Assembly (NCBI RefSeq): GCF_001314325.1
Contig: NZ_CP009429.1
Location: forward strand, 4,216,501 to 4,280,500
Reading direction: 5' to 3'
Source of the DNA: Sphingopyxis macrogoltabida
Lineage (GTDB): Bacteria; Pseudomonadota; Alphaproteobacteria; Sphingomonadales; Sphingomonadaceae
DNA: 64,000 nt
In this document: positions 18,101 through 23,967 of the stretch, in pieces
Position numbering within the stretch: the first letter of the stretch is position 1
Layout: each line of letters begins with the position of its first letter
Position numbers and translations under genes: made by a program
Notes under the pieces: generated by a model
What the model was told of the DNA's origin: nothing
The model's input: the letters and a program-made list of their open reading frames with translations, nothing else
Databases searched by the model: none

Positions 18101-18219
18101 TTCCGGGCCAGATCGCGCAGTCGACGCAGTTTCTCGTTGATGTCGGCTATGGCGAGCAGGATCCTCAAACCTTCGGCGAATGGTTTGAGGGCCTGACCAA
18201 GGGTAAAATCGAAGATTGA
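12115..18219 (+). CDS. Giant ejection protein (gp16-like) with HEIGH motif
   Basis: A 2034-residue, mostly helical protein, by far the largest in the window. Size and place fit the large internal ejection protein that forms the periplasmic DNA conduit. A metallopeptidase-like HEIGH motif is at residues 816-820 (STVIHEIGHLWVEE), a signature found in large polyvalent phage proteins. A few hydrophobic helices occur near residues 225-260, 365-385 and 1900-1915. The ATG at 12115 overlaps the previous stop and is preferred over 12058, which is inside that gene. Confidence 0.82.
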   Translation: MIIDNDDFLGPRPRAKRRSVLDDEARRLAEEDAGQNLSAGLLLSGPPDVIGQSNRLSRSLGVPSPIVDSDPKGFQRQQEIQNFVSTSLRFAGLSVWAGEPRNAAIAVDDSDNLSVLGEVWQGIKNIGSSAKAGALNTIAGLGDLTAGVIEDEVARTRANWANPNSDINRLGLGDVDQAIMSPVLDILEDYRQWNQREAAAYRASAAAARPEVSNWIARDLLSGVESIPSTAASLAVGFATRSPTAATSLMTLPVAGNAYRDARDKGLAPDRALDYAITQGGIEYLTEKLPASRLLGDIAAKSPLGKKLLGQLVTEIPGEQAATFLQDLSEWTTLNPEKSLGDFMRERPERAISTLLATVAGVGGTVGAVTAIEKSAGAGGRLMARVNRSRQAAEESALIDAAAEAAAASKVRGRDPEAFRSLMEAMAEDSPNDRIYIPAEDVVAYMQSDGYDGSFDQWSDQVSEASALGGDVVIPLSDAMSSLAGTGGWAATRDSMRLSPGGISAKETQSFEEALADVVAELEDVAEEVRTGRETLFQSIADTLMNAGYTPSIARTQAELLTQRYATRQERRGRHVSGDEFAGVTVAQILPEKVALAQKATGLDRVIDAMKRGIKGESAGPSLLEFIAKRGGIDDPGGDLASMGADTWHRGKPGTRKLLQATDKRQGKMLASSGPRDTSHEMVLRAAIDAGYFPDLVTTENKIDNRVLLDAIGEELGGAKRYAKSPDNTIADGAAELERLLRERGIDPGQATRKEITAAVDAYVAEQDGGRSYDQDEMDESKRQPRGRIIFPESGFDGFNAVIELFQSRDLSTVIHEIGHLWVEELRFDSYDPDAGDSIRADWDIVAQWFADNGHPVVGDTIPVEAHEMWARGVERYLMEGKAPVEGLARVFETFKTWMTNIYRSVRRLNTPLTDEVRGVMDRLLATDDELATASRQQAIELLFDDAETAGMTKEEFAALQDLADTARRTANDAMLAKVMAPIRARVTAEHKARAAVVREEVAADVDNRAVFKAVKSLRATPMDSDWLRDRMGDDVISRLPPNVPPLVKSGGANPADIAEMAGFGTAEDMIDALLAVEVSRKEMRENGDSRSVRTALIEQEVERIMNERYGDPFTDGSIEDEALAVIHNDAQGEVMAAELRVLGRSTGRTATPYRVAREWARNRVRSGIVNDVASLSAIQRYQRAAAKAGRAAMDAAIAGDRNAAFRAKQQQMINNALVSEAKAAQDDIETALSRLGKVAKRRTSPSIDQDYLERAQGLLEQVDLRPRSQANIQRQAQFEEWARAQEADGVDVAVPPSFAATLGSTHWSRLSVDEFLGLDAAVKQIIHLGRLKQTLLDNAEQRAFDDVVNEALDGMGGLPQKPPSDLFEPSWWDNVKAGVASADVALLKAETLVDWLDQGNSNGVFNRIVFKPIADAQDRENDMLADYQARLGDIIGKLSKEDLRRWSEPISTPQLRNRETGNAWKGDRSHLIAMALNVGNEGNRQRLVDGYGWSETGVMDVLTRELSESDWQFVQDVWDLVETLWPATAAMERRVNGVAPDKVEAIPVETPYGVLRGGYYPAIYDSKKDYNAERHADKATDMFSAKYTRATTRASSTKDRVERVERPILLSLGVINRHLGEVIHDITHREAVMQAHKFLSDPRVKRGIDETLGREYRRAFTPWLKYVANQYAQERAGNEGIGAFMSSLRSNTTVVGMGFRFSTVIMQAAGYSNSLEFIGAKWGAQGAAQFAARPVETFDMVMAKSGEMRHRMDTLDRDIRSTIAKMAGQNNPLTAAKRFAFHGIGYMDRMVTIPTWIGAYNRALHEGMTDDQAVYYADKAIRSTQGSASAKDLAAVATGQGQWGQALKLMTLFYSYVSTVYQRQRTLARDVRRAGARDIPQLMARAWWLMVLPPLLSELLAGRGPEEDEDWGAWSFKNMLFQMVGAIPVVRDAARPLYDKLAGNRGFDYQLSPIQRSVQTVINAAGAVKDIATGEETTNATRTIMEATGYITGMVPGQIAQSTQFLVDVGYGEQDPQTFGEWFEGLTKGKIED

Positions 18220-18221
18220 GC

Positions 18222-18240
18222 GCGTCCTGATTTCGGACGC
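18222..18240 (+). terminator. Weak hairpin after the ejection gene
   Basis: GCGTCC (18222-18227) pairs with GGACGC (18235-18240) across a 7-base loop, starting 3 bases after the stop of the giant ejection gene. It is followed by TCTTCCTC rather than a clean T-run, so its efficiency is doubtful. Confidence 0.35.
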
Positions 18241-18254
18241 TCTTCCTCGCTCTG

Positions 18255-18283
18255 TTGAAATTTTAACGATGCCGAGATAGGCA
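18255..18283 (+). promoter_or_regulatory. Possible sigma70-like promoter for lipoprotein gene
   Basis: TTGAAA (18255-18260), a 17-base spacer and TAGGCA (18278-18283) lie in the 90-base gap before the small lipoprotein gene, within a locally AT-rich patch (GAAATTTTAAC). The -10 match is poor. The call rests mainly on the gap between two hairpins. Confidence 0.3.
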
Positions 18284-18309
18284 CTGCTCCCTCAAGACGG
18301 GGAAATACT

Positions 18310-18543
18310 ATGCGCTATGTAATTGTCGCGAGCCTCATGCTGACCGGCCTTGGTGGCTGCGCGTCGACAGGCGCGAACGTGACTGGCAACGAGGTCGGCG
18401 TCACGGTGAACAATGTCTGGAATCGGAACGAGGCATTTCCGAAAGCCGACGAGCATTGCCGGAAATTCGGCAAGGTCGCCAAGCCTGCGGCCGGCGATGG
18501 TGAGTATGCATTCTCATTCGAGTGCGTGAAACCCGACGCTTGA
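18310..18543 (+). CDS. Small phage-borne lipoprotein
   Basis: A 77-residue protein with a clear type II signal: MRYVIVASLMLTGLGGC, lipobox LGGC with Cys at residue 17. The mature part is about 60 residues with two further Cys (residues about 55 and 72) that could form a disulfide. It should be anchored in the outer or inner membrane. Position between the ejection and tailspike genes suggests either a lysis or superinfection-exclusion role, or a moron; nothing proves it. The ribosome site is GACGGGGAAAT. Confidence 0.7.
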   Translation: MRYVIVASLMLTGLGGCASTGANVTGNEVGVTVNNVWNRNEAFPKADEHCRKFGKVAKPAAGDGEYAFSFECVKPDA

Positions 18544-18743
18544 TTGAGCGCATCGGCTCCTTGGGGGCGGGAATCGCTCTCGTGCTTTTGGCCATCGTCA
18601 CGATCGCGGCGGCCTTATCCGCGGGCTATTTCGCCGCCACCACGACGAAAAAGAATGCTGCGGGATGGGTGGCTGGCCTAGCCGTCTTCCTGCTTCTGGC
18701 CTTGGCGTTCGGGCCAAGCATGGAAGCCCTTCGGGCGATATAG
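18522..18743 (+). CDS. Small membrane protein with two transmembrane helices
   Basis: A 73-residue protein with hydrophobic helices at about residues 14-36 and 47-65, separated by a short TTTKKNAAG turn. The size and topology allow a holin, but the main lysis cassette is 3 kb away and has its own holin candidate. It overlaps the lipoprotein gene; GTG 18522 is the longest start, and TTG 18540 would give a shorter protein coupled through a TTGA overlap. Confidence 0.55.
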   Translation: MRETRRLIERIGSLGAGIALVLLAIVTIAAALSAGYFAATTTKKNAAGWVAGLAVFLLLALAFGPSMEALRAI

Positions 18744-18753
18744 ACGCCCAGCC

Positions 18754-18785
18754 TTTTTGAGTGCCGATAGGGCGCGGTTTACCTC
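18754..18785 (+). promoter_or_regulatory. Putative phage late promoter, copy C (tailspike-lysis module)
   Basis: TTTTTGAGTGCCGAT at 18754-18768 is identical to copy B. TTGAGT (18757-18762), a 17-base spacer and TACCTC (18780-18785) follow. GAGGA lies just after, 8 bases before the tailspike ATG. Upstream, GGGCG-N7-CGCCC followed by AGCCTTTTT could be a terminator that ends in the motif, as at copy B. Confidence 0.55.
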
Positions 18786-18803
18786 GGGGTCGAGGATGAA
18801 CCG

Positions 18804-20945
18804 ATGCCCGTATCAAGCGAAAATTCTGTTACCGGTCCCTACTATCCGAATGGGGTGACGACGAGCTTTGGCTTTGACTTCAAAGCCACGGCAGCGGGCG
18901 AGGTTATCGCGGTCGACCAGAGCGGCGCGCCGATCTCGGCCGCGCTCTACAGCGTCACGCTGGATAGCGATGAGGGCGGCACCCTCACCTTCAGCGTAGC
19001 GCCGCTGCTCAGCGATTATTCCGAGATATATGTCGTCGGCGATCCGGCGCTGACGCAGCCTTCGGACTTCGACAACGCAGGCCCCTCGTTCAATCCGGCC
19101 GCGTTGACCAAAGCGCTGGACCGGGCTGCGGCGCGCGATCTCAAGCAGCAGCGAGAGATTGATCGGGGCTTCAAAGTTCCATTTGGCGAATCCGGTTTCA
19201 TGGTGCCGCGCGCTGACGACCGGGCGAACGCGTTCCTATCGTTTGGGCCGGACGGTAATCCGGTTATGTCGTCGGGCACCGGCGCTGACGCCGGGCTGCG
19301 CGGAGATTTGGGCGCTGCGGCCGATCCGGGCAAGGGCGCGGCACTCGTTTGGTATGTTCCTCCTGAAGCGGCGGCCATTGGGCGCCCTTCCAGTGCCAAA
19401 CTGGGCGATTTCGTCGATGCGCGCGACTGGGGGGCGCGGTTCGACTGGAACGGCGTCATGGGGACCGACAATTACGGGCCGATCATGACGGCGATCGCGG
19501 TGGCGAAGTTGCGCGGCGGCCTGCCTGTCATGCTCCCCGAGGGTGTCGGCTATCTTTCGCAGGCGATCGTCAATGTCGCGAGCGCCAGCTATTATAGCCT
19601 TACTCCGGTCGTCAGCCTGGTCGGCCGTGGCGCTAACACGGTGCTGACGCGCAACATCATCACGCCCGTAGATATCACAAACGAAGCTGCCTGCCGCGCA
19701 TCGGCCGCAATCGTCTGGGCTGCATCGAACGGCATTATCGACCAGTTGACGATCCGCGACAGCGGTGCGGGGATCGTGTTCACCGAGAGCCCGACTGCTC
19801 CGGTCAATCCGCCGACAACCAGCGTTACCATGGGCCGCAGCCGCGCGCTGTGGATCAAGGGCTGCGGGGTCGGCGCCATAACCTTCGCGCCGCTCAATTT
19901 CTATTATAACTGGTTCGACGCCTTCCATATCATGGAGTGCCAAATCGGCATCGCGCTCGACTGGCATCCCAATTCCCCATACGTCGGCGCGGTCGCGAAC
20001 TGCAATCGCAACCGCTATTCGGGCCGCATCTCGCGCTGCTGGGTCGCGCTGTGGAACAAGGCGGGCGGGACCAATCATTTCGACATCGACATCGAGGGCT
20101 GTTCCGGCCCGACGCCGGGCACCGCGCCTTCGGGCAACCGCTATGCGATGCCATCGGGCCTGCCGGGCGGTCTCGCCGTCGCCGGGGCGGTGATCAACGG
20201 CGCGAAGTCCAATCTGAATTTCTATCGCGGCGTATACGAGAACAACGACTTCGACATCTATAACGAGGGCTTGCAGAATAGTTTCGTCGGCGATTTCGAT
20301 GCGGCGAAATGCACCTTCGTCAAGGCGCCGTGGCGGTTCGTCATTCCCGAGCAGAGCATCACGACGACGGGGAATGACAGTGCCGTCACCTCACTCACCG
20401 CGACCCCGCATCTCAACACAAAGACGTATCAGGGCGTCGTCGTCCCGGCGCTGACCCATTATCAGCTTGCCGATCGCGGCCGCGAGCTGGTCTCGACCAG
20501 TTTTGGCGACAAGCATTTCATGGCGAACGGCAAAACGCATCGCCGGATAGTCGATTGCGGCGCCTTTACCAGCGGGCAGGCGAAGGTGATTGCGGTGCAG
20601 AGCGGCGTCAGCTCCGACGACTATATGTCGGACAGCGTCGGGATCCTTTCGGGGCGGCTGGTCGGCTTCGTTACCGGCGCCGGGCAGGCGATCGCCGCGA
20701 AATTCGATATCCTTTATCTGCGCGCGACCAACCGGTCGACGACGCGGGTCTTTCTGTTCAACCAGGTCAATGGACAGGCGACAGGCTCCGGTACGGGTGG
20801 ATCGTCCAATCCCTTCACGCTGGCGGCGACCGCCAACGGCACCGACGCGCGCATCATCGACCTGACGGTGACCGCCCCCGCGCTCGCGTTCGATCGCGTC
20901 ATCCTGTTCATCGACGAAGCGCAGGCCAAGGACAAGGACCTCTGA
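18804..20945 (+). CDS. Tailspike / tail fibre protein
   Basis: A 713-residue protein. Residues 1-115 are the virion-binding head domain shared by many podovirus fibres: YYPNGVTTSFGFDF, then a short beta domain and a trimerising helix ending in LTKALDRAAARDLKQQREI. Residues about 205-560 look like a right-handed beta-helix (ARDWGARFDWNG opening, repeated short strands), as in spikes that bind or cleave surface polysaccharide. The C-terminus is a beta-sandwich-like domain. No catalytic residues can be named from sequence alone. Confidence 0.82.
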   Translation: MPVSSENSVTGPYYPNGVTTSFGFDFKATAAGEVIAVDQSGAPISAALYSVTLDSDEGGTLTFSVAPLLSDYSEIYVVGDPALTQPSDFDNAGPSFNPAALTKALDRAAARDLKQQREIDRGFKVPFGESGFMVPRADDRANAFLSFGPDGNPVMSSGTGADAGLRGDLGAAADPGKGAALVWYVPPEAAAIGRPSSAKLGDFVDARDWGARFDWNGVMGTDNYGPIMTAIAVAKLRGGLPVMLPEGVGYLSQAIVNVASASYYSLTPVVSLVGRGANTVLTRNIITPVDITNEAACRASAAIVWAASNGIIDQLTIRDSGAGIVFTESPTAPVNPPTTSVTMGRSRALWIKGCGVGAITFAPLNFYYNWFDAFHIMECQIGIALDWHPNSPYVGAVANCNRNRYSGRISRCWVALWNKAGGTNHFDIDIEGCSGPTPGTAPSGNRYAMPSGLPGGLAVAGAVINGAKSNLNFYRGVYENNDFDIYNEGLQNSFVGDFDAAKCTFVKAPWRFVIPEQSITTTGNDSAVTSLTATPHLNTKTYQGVVVPALTHYQLADRGRELVSTSFGDKHFMANGKTHRRIVDCGAFTSGQAKVIAVQSGVSSDDYMSDSVGILSGRLVGFVTGAGQAIAAKFDILYLRATNRSTTRVFLFNQVNGQATGSGTGGSSNPFTLAATANGTDARIIDLTVTAPALAFDRVILFIDEAQAKDKDL

Positions 20946-20946
20946 C

Positions 20947-21231
20947 ATGAGTGACGATATCGAAGACACCCGCCCGCTGCATGACGGCCAGACGTTCGAG
21001 GGGCTGACCATCGTCATAGACAATGGGCGGTGGCAGGATTGCACGTTCATCGACTGCAAGCTGATTGCGAAGGTGCCGCCGGCGGCGACCGGGTGCGACT
21101 GGAGCCAGAGCGATATCGTCGGATCGGGCTGGCCCGAAGAGGCCTATGACGGCGTGCGCAATATCTGGCCGCATCCGGAGCCCGTTGACGTGCCGGCGAT
21201 CGTAGCCAATCCCGGCGAGCCTGAGGACTGA
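20947..21231 (+). CDS. Small protein after tailspike, unknown
   Basis: A 94-residue acidic protein that begins 2 bases after the tailspike stop. It has a short strand-like segment with CTFIDCKLI and a Trp-rich C-terminal half. It may be a spike chaperone or accessory, as small genes in this place often are, but no family is recognised. Confidence 0.55.
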   Translation: MSDDIEDTRPLHDGQTFEGLTIVIDNGRWQDCTFIDCKLIAKVPPAATGCDWSQSDIVGSGWPEEAYDGVRNIWPHPEPVDVPAIVANPGEPED

Positions 21232-21276
21232 TCGGCGTGCCCGACGGCGCCGGCAACACCGAGATGGTTCCCCACA

Positions 21277-21732
21277 ATGAACGCTGAGCAACTGATCGGC
21301 GCCGCTCCATGGGCTGTGGCTACCTTCGCCCTGACATGGGCATGGCAGGTCTATGTGCATCGGGACGCGCGCCGCGAGCGCCGGGAGGCGAAGGCTGCGG
21401 AAGTCGAGCAGCACCGCGACGACCTGACCCTGAAGCTGATCAAGACCGCCACCGACGAAGCCGCACAGGTCCGCAAGGAAATCGAGGAAGTACGGCAGGA
21501 GAACAAGGCCCTCCGCGCGCTGGAAGAGCATTTCTACCACTTCGAGCAGGCGCTGAACCATCTCGAGGCCGTCTTGACCGCCACCGACGCCGACGCCCGC
21601 AAGGTGGCGGAGAAGAACGCCAACGCCTTCCTGACCCGCATGCGCCGCCTTCAGCAGGCCAAGGGCAACATTCAGCAGGAAGTGCAGATCATCGAAAGCG
21701 CTAGCCGCTTGGAAGGAAGGGATAAGCCGTGA
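21277..21732 (+). CDS. Membrane-anchored coiled-coil protein in lysis cassette
   Basis: A 151-residue protein with one N-terminal transmembrane helix (residues about 8-28) and a long charged coiled coil (about 30-130, with heptads such as KEIEEVRQENKALRALEEH). The form resembles an inner-membrane spanin or a structural anchor, but a better spanin pair lies 1 kb downstream. It overlaps the muramidase start by 4 bases, so it is probably co-translated with lysis genes. Confidence 0.58.
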   Translation: MNAEQLIGAAPWAVATFALTWAWQVYVHRDARRERREAKAAEVEQHRDDLTLKLIKTATDEAAQVRKEIEEVRQENKALRALEEHFYHFEQALNHLEAVLTATDADARKVAEKNANAFLTRMRRLQQAKGNIQQEVQIIESASRLEGRDKP

Positions 21733-22436
21733 ACCTTCGCGACCTACAGCTATGGCTCAACGCCCACGGCGCTAGCCTTGTCACCGACGGTCTCGCCGGA
21801 CCGGCAACGCGCTCGGCGATCCTCAACACCTTCGTCAACCTCGATGCGCCGGCGGTCACGCCGCAAGACATCGCGCAGATCGCCGCACGCCTCGGTGGGA
21901 CGCCCCGACAGGTCGCGGCGGTCGCCAAGGTGGAAAGCGCCGGCGGAGGCTGGGACGATGCCGGGCGGCTGAAATGCCTCTATGAGCGACACTATTTCTG
22001 GAAACGGCTGCGCATCCTCATCCCGCTCCTGTCGAATCCGACGCCCGGTGGCTACACCATCGACGCTGACCGCGACGGCATCAACGATAGCTGGGAGAAG
22101 GTCGCGGACGCTGCCATGCGCTCGCCGATCGCGGCGTTCGAAAGCGCGAGCTGGGGCAAGTTCCAGATCATGGGCGCCCATGCCAGCGCGGATCCGGCGC
22201 GTCGTGACCAGGTCGTCTATCAGGGCAACGCCGTCGAGTTCGTCTGGTGGCTCACCCGGTCCGAGCGCAACCATTATGAGGCGCTCGCCCGCTTCATCGA
22301 AGTGAACGGCCTGCGCGGTGCTTTCCAGCGACTGTCGACGAATCCCGACGACTGCCGGGCTTTCGCGCGCGGATATAACGGGGGCGGCTACGAGAAGGGC
22401 TCCTATCACCGGAAACTGGCGGAGGCGATGCGATGA
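21729..22436 (+). CDS. Endolysin, N-acetylmuramidase family
   Basis: A 235-residue endolysin. Residues about 1-35 resemble a peptidoglycan-binding repeat (LQLWLNAHG, TDGLAGPATRSAIL). Residues about 60-235 match the DUF3380/N-acetylmuramidase domain: AAVAKVESAGGGWDD with the likely catalytic Glu, LYERHYFWKR, ASWGKFQIMG and ARGYNGGGYEKGSYHRKLA. It should cut the glycan backbone. No signal peptide is visible, so a holin is required. Starts and stops overlap both neighbours. Confidence 0.9.
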   Translation: MNLRDLQLWLNAHGASLVTDGLAGPATRSAILNTFVNLDAPAVTPQDIAQIAARLGGTPRQVAAVAKVESAGGGWDDAGRLKCLYERHYFWKRLRILIPLLSNPTPGGYTIDADRDGINDSWEKVADAAMRSPIAAFESASWGKFQIMGAHASADPARRDQVVYQGNAVEFVWWLTRSERNHYEALARFIEVNGLRGAFQRLSTNPDDCRAFARGYNGGGYEKGSYHRKLAEAMR

Positions 22437-22774
22437 TGATCCTCAACGCCCTCAAAGGCATCGGCGGCGAGTTCGAGCTTAACCGCCTCGTCGGAGCATT
22501 CGGCGGAATCGCCTATGTCATCGGCGCCAACGCTTTCGTGGCATGGTCGATGGCTGAGGGGCGCGAGTTCGATATCGTCGCCTATTGCGCGGCATTCCCC
22601 GCCGGCCTCGCGGTCATTGTCGGCGCGATCGCTGGCGCGGTGGCATGGAAGGATAAGGGCGTCGCGTCGGCAAAGGTGATCGAACAGACTGGGGCAGTTC
22701 CTGCCGCGCCGCCCGCTGGGCCGAAGGCGTCGACCGGCGCGCTGTCCGGGGAAGCGTCGGGAGAGGCTGGATGA
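22433..22774 (+). CDS. Holin candidate
   Basis: A 113-residue protein with two transmembrane helices (about residues 22-42 and 50-72) and a charged, Pro/Ala-rich tail. It directly follows the muramidase gene with an ATGATG overlap. Size, topology and place fit a class II-like holin that opens the inner membrane for the endolysin. Confidence 0.7.
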   Translation: MMILNALKGIGGEFELNRLVGAFGGIAYVIGANAFVAWSMAEGREFDIVAYCAAFPAGLAVIVGAIAGAVAWKDKGVASAKVIEQTGAVPAAPPAGPKASTGALSGEASGEAG

Positions 22775-23133
22775 TCAGCATCATCGCCTATGCCCTCGCA
22801 CCTCGTCTCGGCGCCCGCATGGCCACCTTCACCGCATGGGCGCTCACCATCGGCATCGCAGCCCTCGCGCTGTACCTGGCCTATTGCTGGGCATGGGATC
22901 GGGGGCGGGAACACGAACGGGCAAAGTGGGAAGCCGCCGCCGAACTGCTCGAAGACGCCGACGCCGCGGCCGATGCCGAAGCGCTGGACGTCGCCCACGA
23001 TATGAAAGGACAGGTCGATGCGACCAATCAACGCGCGCGCGATGCTGCTGCCGCTTCTGATGACCCTCTCGCTGCCGGGATTGGCGAGCTGCGGCGACAG
23101 GGTGGCGGTCAAGGCGACCAAGCCGCCAAGTGA
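22771..23133 (+). CDS. Inner-membrane spanin (Rz-like)
   Basis: A 120-residue protein with an N-terminal anchor (residues about 16-41) and a charged, Ala/Glu-rich periplasmic helix ending in IGELRRQGGGQG. This is the i-spanin plan. The outer-membrane partner starts inside this gene in another frame, which is the classic nested Rz/Rz1 layout. Confidence 0.78.
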   Translation: MISIIAYALAPRLGARMATFTAWALTIGIAALALYLAYCWAWDRGREHERAKWEAAAELLEDADAAADAEALDVAHDMKGQVDATNQRARDAAAASDDPLAAGIGELRRQGGGQGDQAAK

Positions 23134-23317
23134 ATTGCTCACGTGCTCGGGCGAGCCTGTCGCGCCGCTCCTAGAGCCATCGGACGGGAGCGCAGAGATT
23201 CAGCGTCGCCGGGATTTGGCTACGCTGGCATACATCCTCAGCCTGCGATCCGCGTGGGGAGATTGTTGGTCAAAACTATCGGGCGTTAGGGCATGGGCTG
23301 ATCGGCTGCCGGATTAA
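23018..23317 (+). CDS. Outer-membrane spanin lipoprotein (Rz1-like), nested start
   Basis: A 99-residue protein whose first 116 bases overlap the Rz-like gene in the +1 frame. The signal peptide ends in a lipobox, LASC, with Cys at residue 25. The mature part has KPPSELLTCSGEPVAP and an LRSAWGDC segment seen in Rz1-like proteins of DUF-type spanins. An internal ATG at 23042 would give a shorter signal. It should link to the i-spanin and fuse the two membranes at lysis. Confidence 0.8.
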   Translation: MRPINARAMLLPLLMTLSLPGLASCGDRVAVKATKPPSELLTCSGEPVAPLLEPSDGSAEIQRRRDLATLAYILSLRSAWGDCWSKLSGVRAWADRLPD

Positions 23318-23352
23318 AAGGTAACCGACGCTTACATTTTTGCGCTGGGGCG

Positions 23353-23390
23353 AAGGGGCGGGGTGGACTTCGGTCTGTCCCGCCTTTTCT
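23353..23390 (+). terminator. Rho-independent terminator ending the phage late operon
   Basis: GGCGGG (23357-23362) pairs with CCCGCC (23379-23384), extended outward by A/T and G/T pairs, and is followed by TTTTCT. It comes 36 bases after the last phage gene and directly before the tRNA cluster on the other strand. Confidence 0.75.
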
Positions 23391-23391
23391 C

Positions 23392-23465
23392 TGGATCTCG
23401 CTGGTGGGCTCGAACCACCGTTTCCGCAGCCAAAATGCGGCGTCCTACCGCTAGACGAAGCGAGA
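23392..23465 (-). tRNA. tRNA-Gln (TTG)
   Basis: The minus strand folds into a full cloverleaf of 74 bases with an encoded CCA. The acceptor TCTCGCT pairs with AGCGAGA; the anticodon loop TTTTGGC gives TTG; the T-arm is GGTGG-TTCGAGC-CCACC. The discriminator is T and base 37 is G, both unusual for bacterial tRNA-Gln. Its 3' end faces the phage genes. Confidence 0.85.
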
Positions 23466-23466
23466 A

Positions 23467-23540
23467 TGGCATCGGTGGTAGGAATCGAACCCACGTCTTC
23501 GGGATTGGAAGCCGCTGCTCTACCATTGAGCTACACCGAC
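23467..23540 (-). tRNA. tRNA, probably Trp (CCA); Gly (TCC) possible
   Basis: A 74-base minus-strand cloverleaf with encoded CCA, one base from tRNA-Gln. The acceptor GTCGGTG pairs with CACCGAT (first pair G-T). A 7-base loop TTCCAAT gives anticodon CCA (Trp), and the discriminator G73 also fits Trp. The anticodon stem then has a C31-C39 mismatch and a G-A pair. Reading the loop as CTTCCAA (Gly TCC) gives a worse stem and lacks the U73 expected for Gly, although the D-arm is Gly-like. Confidence 0.7.
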
Positions 23541-23559
23541 ACAGGGTGCGCTGATTAGC

Positions 23560-23635
23560 TGGTCAGGGGAACAGGATTTGAACCTGCGGCCTCTCGGATC
23601 CAAACCGAGCGCTCTACCAACTGAGCTACCCCCTG
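23560..23635 (-). tRNA. tRNA-Pro (TGG)
   Basis: A 76-base minus-strand cloverleaf with encoded CCA. The anticodon arm is CTCGG-TTTGGAT-CCGAG (anticodon TGG). C1-G72 and A73 fit proline identity. The D-arm is the generic GTAGCTCAGTTGGTAGAGC type rather than the GTAGCGCAGCCTGG form usual in bacterial tRNA-Pro, so it looks like an accessory copy. Confidence 0.85.
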
Positions 23636-23739
23636 AAAGGCGGAGGTAGCGGACGCGCTTACCCTCGCCAGCTTTCGCTGACGGGTCGCGGTCGTTGTTG
23701 GAGGCGAGCATTCATTGCCATAGCCCGCATATGGCAGAA

Positions 23740-23967
23740 TCAGCGTTGCTGCGCAACCCGCTGCGCCACCGCCATCCCTTTCCCGGTCAGGTCCGCGAAT
23801 GCGCCGCCGAACGGCTCGGTATAGCGGACGATCAGGAACATAGCGGCAATCTCGTCGTCGCCCGCGGCCCATGCCAGCGCCTTGCCCGCCCGGGCGAGCG
23901 CGAGGAGGCGGCGCTGCTGGGGCCCTGATAGCTGGTCGGCGATATAGGCGAAGTCCTCACGCGCCAA
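23740..23967 (-). CDS. Small protein downstream of HIRAN gene
   Basis: A 75-residue frame if started at TTG 23967, which overlaps the end of the HIRAN gene by 11 bases; an ATG at 24060 in the same frame would add 31 residues over the HIRAN C-terminus. The body is helical, with a GPQQRRLLALARAGKALAWAAGDDEIAA-type segment. The regular composition and coupling to the upstream gene suggest a real gene. No family is recognised. Confidence 0.5.
   Translation of the reverse strand: MAREDFAYIADQLSGPQQRRLLALARAGKALAWAAGDDEIAAMFLIVRYTEPFGGAFADLTGKGMAVAQRVAQQR

Noticed and set aside
1..23390. Diversity-generating retroelement, expected because the head genes are BPP-1-like
   Set aside because: No reverse transcriptase gene, no template/variable repeat pair, and the tailspike lacks a C-type-lectin-like variable region.
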